NCBI GenBank assembly: GCA_900541035.1
Contig: UQIN01000006.1
Span: 36,845-100,844 of the forward strand
Direction: 5' to 3'
DNA length: 64,000 nt
From: an uncultured Collinsella sp.
GTDB taxonomy: Bacteria > Actinomycetota > Coriobacteriia > Coriobacteriales > Coriobacteriaceae
Shown: piece by piece, positions 27,394 to 36,255 of the stretch
How positions within the stretch are numbered: the stretch's first letter is position 1
Layout: each line of letters begins with the position of its first letter
Notes under the pieces: model-generated
Databases searched by the model: none
What the model was told of the DNA's origin: nothing
The model's input: the letters and a program-made list of their open reading frames with translations, nothing else
Made by a program: the position numbers and the translations under genes

Positions 27394-27873
27394 ATGTTTA
27401 GGCCCTTACGTCGAAAGAAACGCGCCATCACCGACGAGGAAGCGCGCGAGTTGCTCGCCACCTGCAAGCGCGGCGTCTTTGCCGTCAACGGCGACGATGG
27501 CTACCCGTACGCCATTCCCGTCAACTACTTCTTCGACGCCGAGCACGACAAGATTTATTTCCATGGCGCCAAGGCTGGCCACAAGGTCGACGCACTCAAG
27601 CGCGATGACAAGATCTGCTTTACCGTTTACGGCAACGAGTGGTACAAGGACGGCGACTGGGCTCCCTACGTTATGAGTACCGTTGTCTTTGGTCGTTGTC
27701 GCCTGGTAGATGAAGCGCCCGCGTTTATCGAGGACAAAGTCCGCCAGCTCGCGCTTAAGTACTACCCTTCCGCCGAAGAAGTCGAGGAGGAAATCGCCAA
27801 AGACATCAAGGGCGTCCAACTCTACGAGATTACGATTGAGCATCTCTGCGGTAAGCAGATTCACGAAAAGTAA
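27394..27873 (+). CDS. Pyridoxamine 5'-phosphate oxidase-like flavoprotein
   Basis: This 159-residue split-barrel FMN protein is of the PNPOx-like/NimA type. It shows GVFAVNGDDGYPYAIPVNYF, IYFHGAKAGHKVDALKRDDK and ICFTVYG, as seen in flavin-dependent nitroimidazole reductases and related redox proteins. The substrate cannot be read from sequence. The ATG at 27394 has an AGAAAGGA site. It lies between the two convergent hybrid kinases and is followed by a strong hairpin. Confidence 0.85.
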   Translation: MFRPLRRKKRAITDEEARELLATCKRGVFAVNGDDGYPYAIPVNYFFDAEHDKIYFHGAKAGHKVDALKRDDKICFTVYGNEWYKDGDWAPYVMSTVVFGRCRLVDEAPAFIEDKVRQLALKYYPSAEEVEEEIAKDIKGVQLYEITIEHLCGKQIHEK

Positions 27874-27900
27874 GCCCCTCAGCAAGCCTCATCAATAGCA

Positions 27901-27940
27901 ATATGGCCCGGTTCCAACCCACCTTGGAACCGGGCCATAT
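27901..27940. terminator. Strong bidirectional hairpin
   Basis: A perfect 17-bp stem, ATATGGCCCGGTTCCAA paired with its inverse, closes a CCCACC loop. It lies between convergent genes and abuts the hybrid-kinase stop (27943). T-runs are weak, so efficiency is uncertain. Confidence 0.8.
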
Positions 27941-27942
27941 GC

Positions 27943-30135
27943 TTATGAAGCGTCGGCGGCTATGTGCGCAAGCGCCTCAACGAGCTCCTGCGAACTCACT
28001 GGTTTACTCAGGTGCGCGTTCATGCCCGCCTCACGCGAAAGCCTGCGATCGTCGGCAAAGGCGTTGGCGCTCACGGCGATAATCGGCGTGGTCGCGGCAT
28101 CCTCGCGATCGAGCGCTCGAATCCGACGCGTGGCCTCAAGGCCATCGATACCGGGCATCATGATATCCATCAACACCACGTCGTACTCGTGCGGCGCGCT
28201 CGCGGCAAACATCTCGACGGCAGACTCACCATCCTTAGCATGCGTCACGACGGCACCGGCGCGGGCGAGCGTAAACTGTGCGATCTCGGCATTCAGGTCG
28301 TTATCCTCTACGAGCAAAACGCGCAAGCCCTGGAGCGCATCGCCGTCGCCCGCATTCACGCGCACTGCCTGAGGAATCTCGGAGCACTTGCACTTCTCAA
28401 ACGGCAGACGGATGGTAAACGTCGTCCCCTGCCCCAAGATGCTCGAAAAGCTCATGGTTCCGCCCATAAGCTCGACCAACTGTTTGGCAATAGGCGCACC
28501 CAGGCCAGTTCCCGATGAAGCGCCTTCCACCTGCTGCTCCTCGCGACAAAACGGCTCGTAGAGGTGCTGTTGAAACTCCTCACTCATGCCAATACCGTTA
28601 TCGGCAATCGTGTATTCATAGACGAGGACGCCATCCACCGGCTCCACCTCACGGCACGTCAGGCGAACATAACCGCCCCGACGGTTGTACTTGACGGCAT
28701 TGCCGGCAATATTGAGCAACAAGCGCTTGAGGTGCGTCACGCTCACCCGCGCATAGGGATGATTAAGCGTCTGCTGGTCGCAGATAATTGTCACCAGGCG
28801 CTCCTCGGCCTGGCGCTCCAGAATATCGCGCACCTCGTGGTTGAGGGTCACCAAATTTGTGGGAACAAGCTCCAGATCGACCTGGCCGCTCTCCAGGCGA
28901 CTCATATCGAGCGCCTCATTCGCAAGGTCGAGCAGCAGTCCCGATGCCGTCCAGATCTTTGAGCGGCACTCGGCCTGCTTTTGCAGATCGTCCGCATTGG
29001 CATCGCCGACCTCAACCATACCGCGAATGCCGTTGATGGGCGTACGCAGATCGTGGCTCATGCGACGCAGAAACTCCGTCTTTGCCGAGTTGGCAGACGA
29101 GGCCTCACGCGCCGCCTTTGCCAGCTTGTCGCCATAGTCGCGCTCCTGCTGCAGCAAGTCCGTCAAACGTCGACGATCAGCGCGGCGACGCACCATCACA
29201 ACAGTGGCTACAACACCGCTGTAGAGCACCAGCACGCCGGCAGCGACAGCCGCGACGACCTCAAAGTAGCGCTGCGCCGAGGCATAGGTGTACACGTAGA
29301 ATTTTTGCGCTTTGCCGTATGTGCCCAAATACCACTCGCCGTTGACGTTGACCAGTCGGACTTTGCCGGGCAGGCATCGATCCTTAATTTCGTCGACAAT
29401 GATGGCGTCCGTCGCGGGCAGGTCGAACACGCCCAATACGGTGGGTTCGACGGCATTGGTCGCAACGACCTTGCCATCGTTTTCGATCACGATATTGCCG
29501 CTATCGATGGTTTCATAGCCATCAAGCAGGCTCTGCAGTTTGAGTTTATTGCTTGCAACTGCCTTCGCGCTCTGATGCCTTACCGCGATAACGATGCCCT
29601 CGCCATCCTGCCGGGTTACGCAGCCAATGTCTGCGACCGAATCATCCGCAAGCGTAATGCGGGCGGTATAGGACTTAAGCGGATGGGTTGCCACCTCCAG
29701 CACGGGCGTCTCTTTGAGATACGTAGCAAGCGACTCGTAGCCCACGTCATCCGTCGAGGACTCGGACACCAAATTGCCCGATGCGTCCGTCACGATCAGT
29801 GCGCTCACGTTGAACTGGTCAGCATATTGCTCCAGCGTGACACCATCCGCTGAGCCGTCGCGCTCCATATCGCGCGCCACCTCGCCGGCAATCTCCATTA
29901 CGCGGATTAGATTTTTGGTCGCATAGGCGCTGTTGAATGCATCGTAGGAGAGGCTCTGCGTTGCCACGTAGTCGACAACGTCGGAAAAGCGCTGCTCGGC
30001 CTGAACGGTCGTGTAACCATAACTTGCCATGCCGGCTGCAACAGAAAGTGCTATCCCCAGCAGGGCGATAAGCGGCCACATCCACGCCACACGATTGCCC
30101 TGCTCCTCTGCGACGTGATCAGGCATATCGATCAT
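27943..30135 (-). CDS. Hybrid histidine kinase with extracellular sensor
   Basis: The 730-residue protein has an N-terminal helix (MWPLIALLGIALSVAAGMAS), then an extracellular region of about 260 residues, and a second helix (VVAAVAAGVLVLYSGVVATV). HisKA (SHDLRTPINGI) and HATPase (NIAGNAVKYNRRGG) domains precede a receiver with VVLMDIMMPGIDG. It starts ATGA-overlapped with the preceding lipoprotein gene, so that binding protein probably presents ligand to it. No output regulator is adjacent. Receiver and kinase core resemble those of the kinase at 24547-27351. Confidence 0.87.
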   Translation of the reverse strand: MIDMPDHVAEEQGNRVAWMWPLIALLGIALSVAAGMASYGYTTVQAEQRFSDVVDYVATQSLSYDAFNSAYATKNLIRVMEIAGEVARDMERDGSADGVTLEQYADQFNVSALIVTDASGNLVSESSTDDVGYESLATYLKETPVLEVATHPLKSYTARITLADDSVADIGCVTRQDGEGIVIAVRHQSAKAVASNKLKLQSLLDGYETIDSGNIVIENDGKVVATNAVEPTVLGVFDLPATDAIIVDEIKDRCLPGKVRLVNVNGEWYLGTYGKAQKFYVYTYASAQRYFEVVAAVAAGVLVLYSGVVATVVMVRRRADRRRLTDLLQQERDYGDKLAKAAREASSANSAKTEFLRRMSHDLRTPINGIRGMVEVGDANADDLQKQAECRSKIWTASGLLLDLANEALDMSRLESGQVDLELVPTNLVTLNHEVRDILERQAEERLVTIICDQQTLNHPYARVSVTHLKRLLLNIAGNAVKYNRRGGYVRLTCREVEPVDGVLVYEYTIADNGIGMSEEFQQHLYEPFCREEQQVEGASSGTGLGAPIAKQLVELMGGTMSFSSILGQGTTFTIRLPFEKCKCSEIPQAVRVNAGDGDALQGLRVLLVEDNDLNAEIAQFTLARAGAVVTHAKDGESAVEMFAASAPHEYDVVLMDIMMPGIDGLEATRRIRALDREDAATTPIIAVSANAFADDRRLSREAGMNAHLSKPVSSQELVEALAHIAADAS

Positions 30136-31004
30136 GACAGCCCCTCCACGTTCAAGAATGGTGAAGGGTCGTCAAAGTACTTGGACACCAGGCGCTCCAT
30201 GGTGCCGTCGGCAAGCATCTCTTGGTAAGCGCGCGTGAGCTTGACGTCGATTCCGCGCGTATCGTTAATATCGAAGGCGGTGCCCAGGCCAACCTCAAGC
30301 AGCGGTTCATTTAGGATGCGATATGTTACGCCGTAGTCTTTTTCGTACGTGAGCAGCGAAGACTCGTGCGAGGCAATAGCATCGACCAGACCTTCGACGA
30401 GCGCCGGATTTAGATAGGAACGGTCCGAAAAGCTATACAGTTCTTTAATCTGCGGGACGTTTTCGTTCAGTCGATTGAGCAGAATCGTCTCGGGTTTGGT
30501 GGTAGACTGCACCGCTACGACCTTGCCCTCCAGATCGGCAAGCGTATAGATGTCGCTCTCGGGATTGACCGCGACCACTTGGCGACTTGCAAGATACGGG
30601 CCGGCCCAGCGATACTCGTCCTCGCGGCCCGTCATGCTAAAGCTGCCCATAACGCAGTCGAGCTCGCCGCTCGCCAGCATATCTTTCTTCTTTTCCCAGT
30701 CAATCAGCTGGTATTTTGGCTTGTAGCCAATGCGGGCCAGGGCTTCGGTCAGAATCTCGACATCCAGGCCGACCGTCTCGCCGTATTCGTCGCTATACAC
30801 AAACGGCGGGTAAAGGTCGCTGCCGACGTTGAGGGTCTTGAGGCCATCGTCATCGCCTTTTGCCTGCGAGGCCGTGCTTTTTGCCGAAGAGGCCGAGGCG
30901 CCGTTGCTCGACCCAGAGCAACCCGTTATCGCCACGCCAAATACACCCACTATCGCGAGCGCAAGCAATAACGTTATGGCAACCGGGCGGCGGGGTCCTT
31001 TCAT
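30132..31004 (-). CDS. Solute-binding lipoprotein, SBP_bac_3 family
   Basis: The 290-residue protein has a lipoprotein signal (VFGVAITGCSGSS, with the cysteine after ITG) and then a type 3 solute-binding domain of the amino-acid kind. It shows VGSDLYPPFVYSDEYGETVG, GFMSMTG-like GSFSMTGREDEY, and ADLEGKVVAVQSTTK. No ABC permease follows. Instead it overlaps the hybrid kinase by four bases, so it most likely serves as the kinase's sensor partner. ATG at 31002-31004 after AGGAG. Confidence 0.85.
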   Translation of the reverse strand: MKGPRRPVAITLLLALAIVGVFGVAITGCSGSSNGASASSAKSTASQAKGDDDGLKTLNVGSDLYPPFVYSDEYGETVGLDVEILTEALARIGYKPKYQLIDWEKKKDMLASGELDCVMGSFSMTGREDEYRWAGPYLASRQVVAVNPESDIYTLADLEGKVVAVQSTTKPETILLNRLNENVPQIKELYSFSDRSYLNPALVEGLVDAIASHESSLLTYEKDYGVTYRILNEPLLEVGLGTAFDINDTRGIDVKLTRAYQEMLADGTMERLVSKYFDDPSPFLNVEGLS

Positions 31005-31151
31005 CAAGCTCCTGACGGTCCTGTTTGTTGGCAGCAATGGGCTAATAATAGCAGGCGGCATACGAGAACCGCCCAATGATTACGAACGCCTTACCATGTG
31101 GGGCCTTCTGGCCAATCTGACCAAAAGGCCCCTATACACAGAGAACGTTTG

Positions 31152-32363
31152 CTATGCATTAAAAACGTAACGATCCAGGCGGTCGCACGCCTCCTTTACA
31201 CGCGAAAGCGGCAGCGCCAGGTTCACGCGAATGTGACAGGGGCCGTGGAATGGGCGGCCGTCCTGATAGCCTACGCCCACGCGCGCACCCTCGTCGAGCA
31301 GCCACTGAATGTCGCGACCGTGTGCGCGGCACCATTTGGTGCAGTCCAGGAACACCATATAGGTGCCCTGCGGGCGCGAATAGGCCACGCCCTTAAAATG
31401 CTCGTCAACGTAATCGCAGAAATAGTCAACGTTGCCCTTGATGACCTCGTTGAGCTCGCCCACCCACTCGTAGCCCTGCGACTGGTAGGCACCGATGAGC
31501 GCATGCATCGAGAGGACATTCATCTCGTTGTAGTGAGTCTTGTTGGACACAGCGCACATGCGGTCGCGCAGCGTCTCGTTGTAGATGATGTGGTAGCTGC
31601 CAACCAGGCCCGCCAGGTTGAAGGTCTTGCTAGGTGCATAAAGAGCCACCGTGCGCATGCGGGCGTCCTCGCTCACCGACTGCGTCGGAATATGCTTGTG
31701 CCCGGGACGGATGATGTCGGACCAAATCTCGTCCGAGATCACCACGCAATCGTGCCGGCGGTAGATGTCCATGGCGCGCTCGATCTCGTCACGCTCCCAC
31801 ACGCGGCCACAGGGATTGTGCGGCGAGCAGAAAATCGCAGCGTGGATGTGGTTTTGCGCGAGCTTGCGCTCCATGTCCTCAAAGTCCATGCGCCACACGC
31901 CTTGCTCGTCGAGCTTCAGCGGGCTATGGACAATACGGTAGCCCGCGGCCTCGATGGACTTGGTAAAACCGATGTAGGTAGGGCTATGGACTAGCACCGC
32001 GTCACCCGGCTGGACGTACGAGCGCAGCGTCGATACGACGCCGCCCAGCACGCCGTTTTCATAGCCGATATGCTCGGGAAGCAGGCCCTCGACGTCATTG
32101 CGGCGACTCTGCCATTCGATGATGCGATCGAAGTACTCGGCACGCGGATCAAAGTAGCCAAACATAGGGTGCTGGGCGCGCTGAATGATGTGTTCCTGAA
32201 CCGTGGGCACGGTGGCAAAGTTCATATCGGCCACCCACATGGAGATGCGGTCGAAGCCCTCGTCGGGTACGTTTGGCGCCATGCCGGGGATCTCACCCCA
32301 GGAGTCAACGGCAATGGCGTCCATACCGTGGCGGTCGATGATTGAGGTGAAGTCGTATTTCAT
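31152..32363 (-). CDS. PatB/MalY-type PLP C-S lyase or aminotransferase
   Basis: This 403-residue fold-type I PLP enzyme shows MWVADMNFATVPTVQEHI near the start, CSPHNPCGRVW, the Asp motif VVISDEIWSDII, and the PLP-lysine segment APSKTFNLAG. These mark the PatB/MalY group, which cleave cystathionine or cysteine conjugates and release thiols. ATG at 32361-32363 after GGGAGC; a longer upstream frame is not homologous. It has its own transcription unit. Confidence 0.88.
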   Translation of the reverse strand: MKYDFTSIIDRHGMDAIAVDSWGEIPGMAPNVPDEGFDRISMWVADMNFATVPTVQEHIIQRAQHPMFGYFDPRAEYFDRIIEWQSRRNDVEGLLPEHIGYENGVLGGVVSTLRSYVQPGDAVLVHSPTYIGFTKSIEAAGYRIVHSPLKLDEQGVWRMDFEDMERKLAQNHIHAAIFCSPHNPCGRVWERDEIERAMDIYRRHDCVVISDEIWSDIIRPGHKHIPTQSVSEDARMRTVALYAPSKTFNLAGLVGSYHIIYNETLRDRMCAVSNKTHYNEMNVLSMHALIGAYQSQGYEWVGELNEVIKGNVDYFCDYVDEHFKGVAYSRPQGTYMVFLDCTKWCRAHGRDIQWLLDEGARVGVGYQDGRPFHGPCHIRVNLALPLSRVKEACDRLDRYVFNA

Positions 32364-32476
32364 GCTGAGCTCCCGTGCAAAGCGGATTGTTTTGGTAGGC
32401 GTTATTGTCCACCAAGATGGTCGGCTTAGGCACGGGTTTCGGGCTGAATTTGGCAGGAGCGCAAACGCCGCAATGG

Positions 32477-33214
32477 CTACCTTTGCGCCTCGTCGACATC
32501 CGTCACGGTCAACTGCGTCCCGTCGACCGTGAACGACACGTCGAGCCCAGCATAGGCCAAGTGGTAGACGCGATCGGGCTCGTGTTTGCTGCCAGCACGG
32601 CGCGGATCCTGGCGAAGGACCTCGATTAAGCCGGGCAACTTTGTTGGCGGGACCTTGTCTTGCAGCGCCTGTGGGAACTCGACGTTGAGCTCTTGCCACG
32701 GGTTGTCCTCGATCCAGCCGCCCGTCGCATCCGGGTGACAGTCCGCAAACGGAATGTAGGGCTTGATGTCGTAGATGGGTGTTCCGTCGCGCAGGTCGGC
32801 GCCCAGCACGTGAATGATGGGGCCGTTGTCGGTGAGCTCAACGCGGTCAAGCTTTACGCAGGTAAGGCCGATGGGATTGGGGCGAAACGGGCTGCGTGTG
32901 GCAAATACGCCCACGCGCTCGGCTCCACCCAGGCGCGGCGGACGCACGGTCTTTGACCATTTGGCATTGGTGCCAGCCTTGTCCCGCGTCTTGGCATCGG
33001 CAGCGATGTCTCCTGCCGTGCCGCCGGGCGTCCCATTTTCAAAACGCCAAAGCAGCCATAAGTGCGAGAAAGACTCGAGCCCTGCAACCGCGGCATTAGA
33101 GGCAAACTCCGGCTCAAAGATAATGCGCCCCTCAAGATGAGGCGCCAAAAAGCTGTTGCGCGGAATGCCAAACTTCTGCGGCAGATCGGTATGTATGTGT
33201 GCGATAGGTTCCAT
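32477..33214 (-). CDS. trmO: tRNA t6A37 methyltransferase TrmO
   Basis: The 245-residue protein has the TsaA/TrmO beta-barrel motifs KFGIPRNSFLAPHLEGRIIF and GVFATRSPFRPNPIGLTCVK (the SAM-binding RSPFRPNPIG), then IYDIKPYIPFADC. TrmO adds the N6-methyl group to t6A at tRNA position 37. The C-terminal extension is usual. Two ATG codons three codons apart (33214, 33223) are possible; neither has a strong ribosome site. Confidence 0.9.
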   Translation of the reverse strand: MEPIAHIHTDLPQKFGIPRNSFLAPHLEGRIIFEPEFASNAAVAGLESFSHLWLLWRFENGTPGGTAGDIAADAKTRDKAGTNAKWSKTVRPPRLGGAERVGVFATRSPFRPNPIGLTCVKLDRVELTDNGPIIHVLGADLRDGTPIYDIKPYIPFADCHPDATGGWIEDNPWQELNVEFPQALQDKVPPTKLPGLIEVLRQDPRRAGSKHEPDRVYHLAYAGLDVSFTVDGTQLTVTDVDEAQR

Positions 33215-33353
33215 GCCGGTCATTGTACGGCAAGGGCGCGGGGCGCTGCGCGCAATTCCCCGCCGCGGTCGCCGAACGTGCAACCAACGGTTGCTTGGAA
33301 GGGTGCCTGCCGCCGCGTATGCTTAAGCCATCAACCGGCAGAAAGGAGCCGTC

Positions 33354-34181
33354 ATGGCCTTTGCAGAAAAACTCATCGCCGTCCGCCGTGCCAACAATCT
33401 CACCCAAGAGCAGCTTGCCGCCAAGCTCTACGTAACGCGTCAAGCCGTCAGCCGCTGGGAGCGCGGCGAGGTCACCCCGGGTATCGACATGATGAAGCTC
33501 ATTGCCGCCGTAACCGGAGAGCCGCTATCTCACCTGCTCGAAATGCCCGAGCACTACTGCCAGAGCTGCGGCATGATACTCACGCCCGACGACTGCGGCA
33601 CCGATGCCTCAGGCGCCGCGACCGACCATTACTGCAAGTGGTGCTACGACCACGGCAAATACACCTACGAGACCACCATGGAGGCAATGATCGAGGATTG
33701 CGCCCCGCGCCTAGCACAAAACACCGGCATGTCGCTCGACGAAGCCGTCTCGCTCATGGGCGCCGTCCTGCCGCAACTGGAGCGCTGGCGCACCGTGCAG
33801 GAAAACGAGGAGCGCTACGGTGCCGAGGCCCGAGCGCGCTATGGCGACAAGGCAGTCGATGCAGCAAACGAAGCGCTGTTGGACATGAACCCTCAGACGT
33901 GGAACGACATGAAGGAGCTTGAACGCGCCATTTTGGGCCAGCTCTCGATTGCCATGGGCGATGGCGAACCGGAAGGCGGCGAGGCTCGCAAGCTCGTCGC
34001 GATGCATCGCCGTTGGATTGCTCTCAACTGGGGCAGCGAGCCCCAAGACGAGGCATATCTGGGGCTCGCCCACGGTTACCTTGCCGACCAGCGCTTTGTA
34101 GACTACTACGACAAGCCTTGCGGCACCGGAGCCACGGCGTTTCTGGTCCAGGCCATCGAGTCGTCGTTGGCTTGCGCTTAG
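33354..34181 (+). CDS. XRE regulator with zinc ribbon and TipAS-like domain
   Basis: The 275-residue protein combines three parts. A helix-turn-helix (RRANNLTQEQLAAKLYVTRQ; AVSRWERGEV) is followed by a zinc ribbon (YCQSCGMILTPDDCG, later YCKWCYDHG). An all-helical domain then ends VDYYDKPCGTGATAFLVQAI. The last part resembles the antibiotic-sensing TipAS domain. The target is unknown; sensing of a thiopeptide-like or other cationic ligand is possible. GAAAGGAG precedes the ATG. Confidence 0.82.
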   Translation: MAFAEKLIAVRRANNLTQEQLAAKLYVTRQAVSRWERGEVTPGIDMMKLIAAVTGEPLSHLLEMPEHYCQSCGMILTPDDCGTDASGAATDHYCKWCYDHGKYTYETTMEAMIEDCAPRLAQNTGMSLDEAVSLMGAVLPQLERWRTVQENEERYGAEARARYGDKAVDAANEALLDMNPQTWNDMKELERAILGQLSIAMGDGEPEGGEARKLVAMHRRWIALNWGSEPQDEAYLGLAHGYLADQRFVDYYDKPCGTGATAFLVQAIESSLACA

Positions 34182-34232
34182 ATTGCAGCGGTCTTGGGTA
34201 TCTCAATCAAAACCCCAACCGATTGGAGACCT

Positions 34233-34478
34233 ATGGCTGCTAATCACGAACTCGTGCTGTACGTTATGACCGGATGCCCGTATTGCATTAAGGTGAAGCG
34301 CTTCCTGACGGATAACGGCGTGACCATCCCCGAGCGCAACATCTCGACCGACGCCGATGCCGAGCGGACACTCATCGCCGTCGGCGGAAAGCGCCAGGTC
34401 CCCTGCCTGTTCATCGACGGCAAGCCGCTTTACGAGTCGAGCGACATCATCGCATGGGTGCAGGAGAATCTGCTTTAG
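34233..34478 (+). CDS. Glutaredoxin
   Basis: The 81-residue thioredoxin-fold protein has the active site TGCPYCIKVKRFL. It has the cis-Pro segment QVPCLFIDGKPL and the C-terminal YESSDIIAWV. It should reduce disulfides or glutathione-like mixed disulfides in the cytoplasm. Start chosen at 34233 after TTGGAGAC. It is close downstream of the XRE gene but has its own leader. Confidence 0.9.
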   Translation: MAANHELVLYVMTGCPYCIKVKRFLTDNGVTIPERNISTDADAERTLIAVGGKRQVPCLFIDGKPLYESSDIIAWVQENLL

Positions 34479-34523
34479 CACGCGCATTGCGATCGGCTCG
34501 CCCCAACCCATACGGCCCAAACA

Positions 34524-34578
34524 TGTGCACCAGCATCCAAAGTCGACCATTTCCGACATCTTTGGATGCTGGTGTACA
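34524..34578. repeat. Family A hairpin repeat, copy 1
   Basis: TGTGCACCAGCATCCAAA pairs with TTTGGATGCTGGTGTACA around an inner GTCGACC..CGACATC. A T-run (GTTTTTGG) follows on the plus strand, so it could end the glutaredoxin transcript. Copies at 36823 and 41216 each stand 9-12 bases before a family B unit. Confidence 0.75.
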
Positions 34579-34587
34579 GTTTTTGGG

Positions 34588-34643
34588 TAGTCATCGGGGA
34601 CGTTCTTAAATGACTAGTCATTGAAAAACGTCCCCGATGACTA
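34588..34643. repeat. Family B repeat, copy 3
   Basis: A 56-bp palindrome (TAGTCATCGGGGACGTTCTT ... AACGTCCCCGATGACTA) lies directly after the family A hairpin. The remaining gap to 34911 holds a possible SOS box and promoter but no gene. Confidence 0.8.
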
Positions 34644-34681
34644 ACTGGGTTGACTAACTGGATTCACTTTCTCGAAATATA

Positions 34682-34712
34682 TCGAACATGCGTTTGGTTT
34701 TCATGCTATACT
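34682..34712 (+). promoter_or_regulatory. Possible LexA box and extended -10 promoter
   Basis: TCGAACATGCGTTTGG (34682-34697) has a perfect left half of the actinobacterial SOS box TCGAAC-N4-GTTCGA and four of six right-half bases. Seven bases on from its end, TGCTATACT gives an extended -10 (TATACT at 34707-34712). It lies 200 bases upstream of the gene at 34912. Confidence 0.4.
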
Positions 34713-34911
34713 CACTTCGAGGCATGAGGATGATCGTGAGCTCCCGCGGAGGTCCCCAATGACACGCCGGAGCGGGCTCGGTAAGCAAGATCAGTGGTTA
34801 CCGCACTCGTCCACCTCAGACAGGCTGCGCTCCTGTTCGCCGTCGCCACCAAAGAACGGCACTCACAACCAAACGTTTCCGTTATCCGTGAGTTCACAGG
34901 AGTGCATCATT

Positions 34912-35520
34912 ATGGCTAAAAAGATTCCAACCCTTTCGCCCGACACCATCTCGAGCGCTTGCTCAGATGTCAGTAAGATCGTCGAGGCCAAGCGCCTCGG
35001 ACAGAAGGACATTAATCATGAGACCTCTTCGGAAGGGGCACTGCTCATTGGACGCCGTCTTGAACAAGAGATTGCCGGATATCCCATCTCCAATCTCAAC
35101 GGCTTGCTCTCGCCCATCGCCTGCCACCTCAAACAGCACTTTAGCCCAAGCTTGGGTCCGACTTATCTCAAGCGCTGCATAAAGCTCGCGAGAATCGTTC
35201 CAAAAGACATGCCTTTTCGACCGGAGCTTGACCTGGACCACTATCAGTCGCTTGCTCGCATCGCAAACAAAGATCTACGCCTAGACCTAATGAACGTTGC
35301 CGCAGATAACCATTGGAGTTCATCGCGCATTGATCGTCATGCCCGCTATCGGAGTCCGCAGGATGTTTTGGACGCCTGGGAGCGTCGTAAGCTTGAACCG
35401 AATCAAGAAGTATGGCGCTTTGCCCGCGCCTACACAGATGCTTGCGGGATCATCTCACTCGATAAGCTAATTGAGCTCTACAACTCCTACGCCCCAATCC
35501 GGTATCGAAATTTGAGGTAA
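34912..35520 (+). CDS. Unknown protein, N-terminal part of a frame-broken gene
   Basis: This 202-residue frame begins MAKKIPTLSPDTISSACSDV. It is helix-rich (LARIANKDLRLDLMNVAADN) with no motif I recognise. It stops at TAA 35518-35520. The other frame, read from the CCCC run at 35492-35495, continues without a break into the next entry (NPVSKFEVNETIWQIRNESG). One missing C would restore a single protein of about 428 residues. So this is probably the first part of a disrupted gene, or a site of programmed frameshifting. Base composition is lower in GC than its neighbours, suggesting acquisition. Confidence 0.6.
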   Translation: MAKKIPTLSPDTISSACSDVSKIVEAKRLGQKDINHETSSEGALLIGRRLEQEIAGYPISNLNGLLSPIACHLKQHFSPSLGPTYLKRCIKLARIVPKDMPFRPELDLDHYQSLARIANKDLRLDLMNVAADNHWSSSRIDRHARYRSPQDVLDAWERRKLEPNQEVWRFARAYTDACGIISLDKLIELYNSYAPIRYRNLR

Positions 35521-35576
35521 ATGAAACTATCTGGCAAATCAGGAATGAATCGGGGCAAATTGACAACCCGTGCATC

Positions 35577-36197
35577 ATGTCCAAGGATGGGACGCTCTAC
35601 CTCATAGCGCCCGAACTCGATAACGCCGTCGACGAAGCTCCTTATTATTTCGATGACTACGGATACTCCTATCGTAAATACGAACGGCATAGCGAATACA
35701 CCGACGAGATGCGCGCGCTGCGCGAACGACGCGTTGGCATTAGGATGGCAGCAATATTCGCTGGACATGAGCGTCTTCCAATAAAAGAACTCCGCTATGA
35801 GGAAGTCATCAACGGCTCCATAAAGAACATTCGATCCGCTGAGCATCTCAAGCAATATGTCCTGAAGGACCCCAAGCTCAAAGCGGCCGAACTTCACGCA
35901 AGAGAAGACGAATTCGACTTTATCATGACAAAACTAATGCGTTCTGTTGGACTCAACGGCATGCCGACGGCACAGCAAATAGCCGATGACGCCGCTTTCT
36001 TGCTGATTGTCGTACGACCCGAGTTTTACGAATGTGAGAAAACTGCCAAAGTTTCTAAACTCCTCTCGAAGATCTATGAAGATGCTCCCCTCTGGGAGTT
36101 CAACGGACGTTCACATACCGAACTGAAAAGCAAAGAAGCACTGAAACCTTTAATCTCCATTTCAAGCCAAACTGCCCAGTCTAAAAATGCCGCTTAG
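35577..36197 (+). CDS. Unknown protein, C-terminal part of the frame-broken gene
   Basis: The first in-frame ATG is at 35577 and has no ribosome site, while the same frame is open and protein-like from 35494. The 206 residues are hydrophilic, rich in Glu, Lys and Tyr (AVDEAPYYFDDYGYSYRKYE), with no recognised motif. I read it as the downstream half of the gene beginning at 34912. The toxin-antitoxin promoter follows directly after its stop. Confidence 0.55.
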   Translation: MSKDGTLYLIAPELDNAVDEAPYYFDDYGYSYRKYERHSEYTDEMRALRERRVGIRMAAIFAGHERLPIKELRYEEVINGSIKNIRSAEHLKQYVLKDPKLKAAELHAREDEFDFIMTKLMRSVGLNGMPTAQQIADDAAFLLIVVRPEFYECEKTAKVSKLLSKIYEDAPLWEFNGRSHTELKSKEALKPLISISSQTAQSKNAA

Positions 36198-36211
36198 CTC
36201 TATTAGCTGCT

Positions 36212-36240
36212 TGCATTTTTGTCTACAAAACTGTATACAA
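36212..36240 (+). promoter_or_regulatory. Promoter of the toxin-antitoxin pair
   Basis: TTGCAT (36212-36217), a 17-base spacer and TATACA (36235-36240) form a good promoter. The spacer and -10 contain two direct copies of GTnTACAAAA (36222-36231 and the related run from 36234), a likely operator for the ribbon-helix-helix antitoxin. Confidence 0.6.
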
Positions 36241-36255
36241 AAAAGAGAGGCCCTT

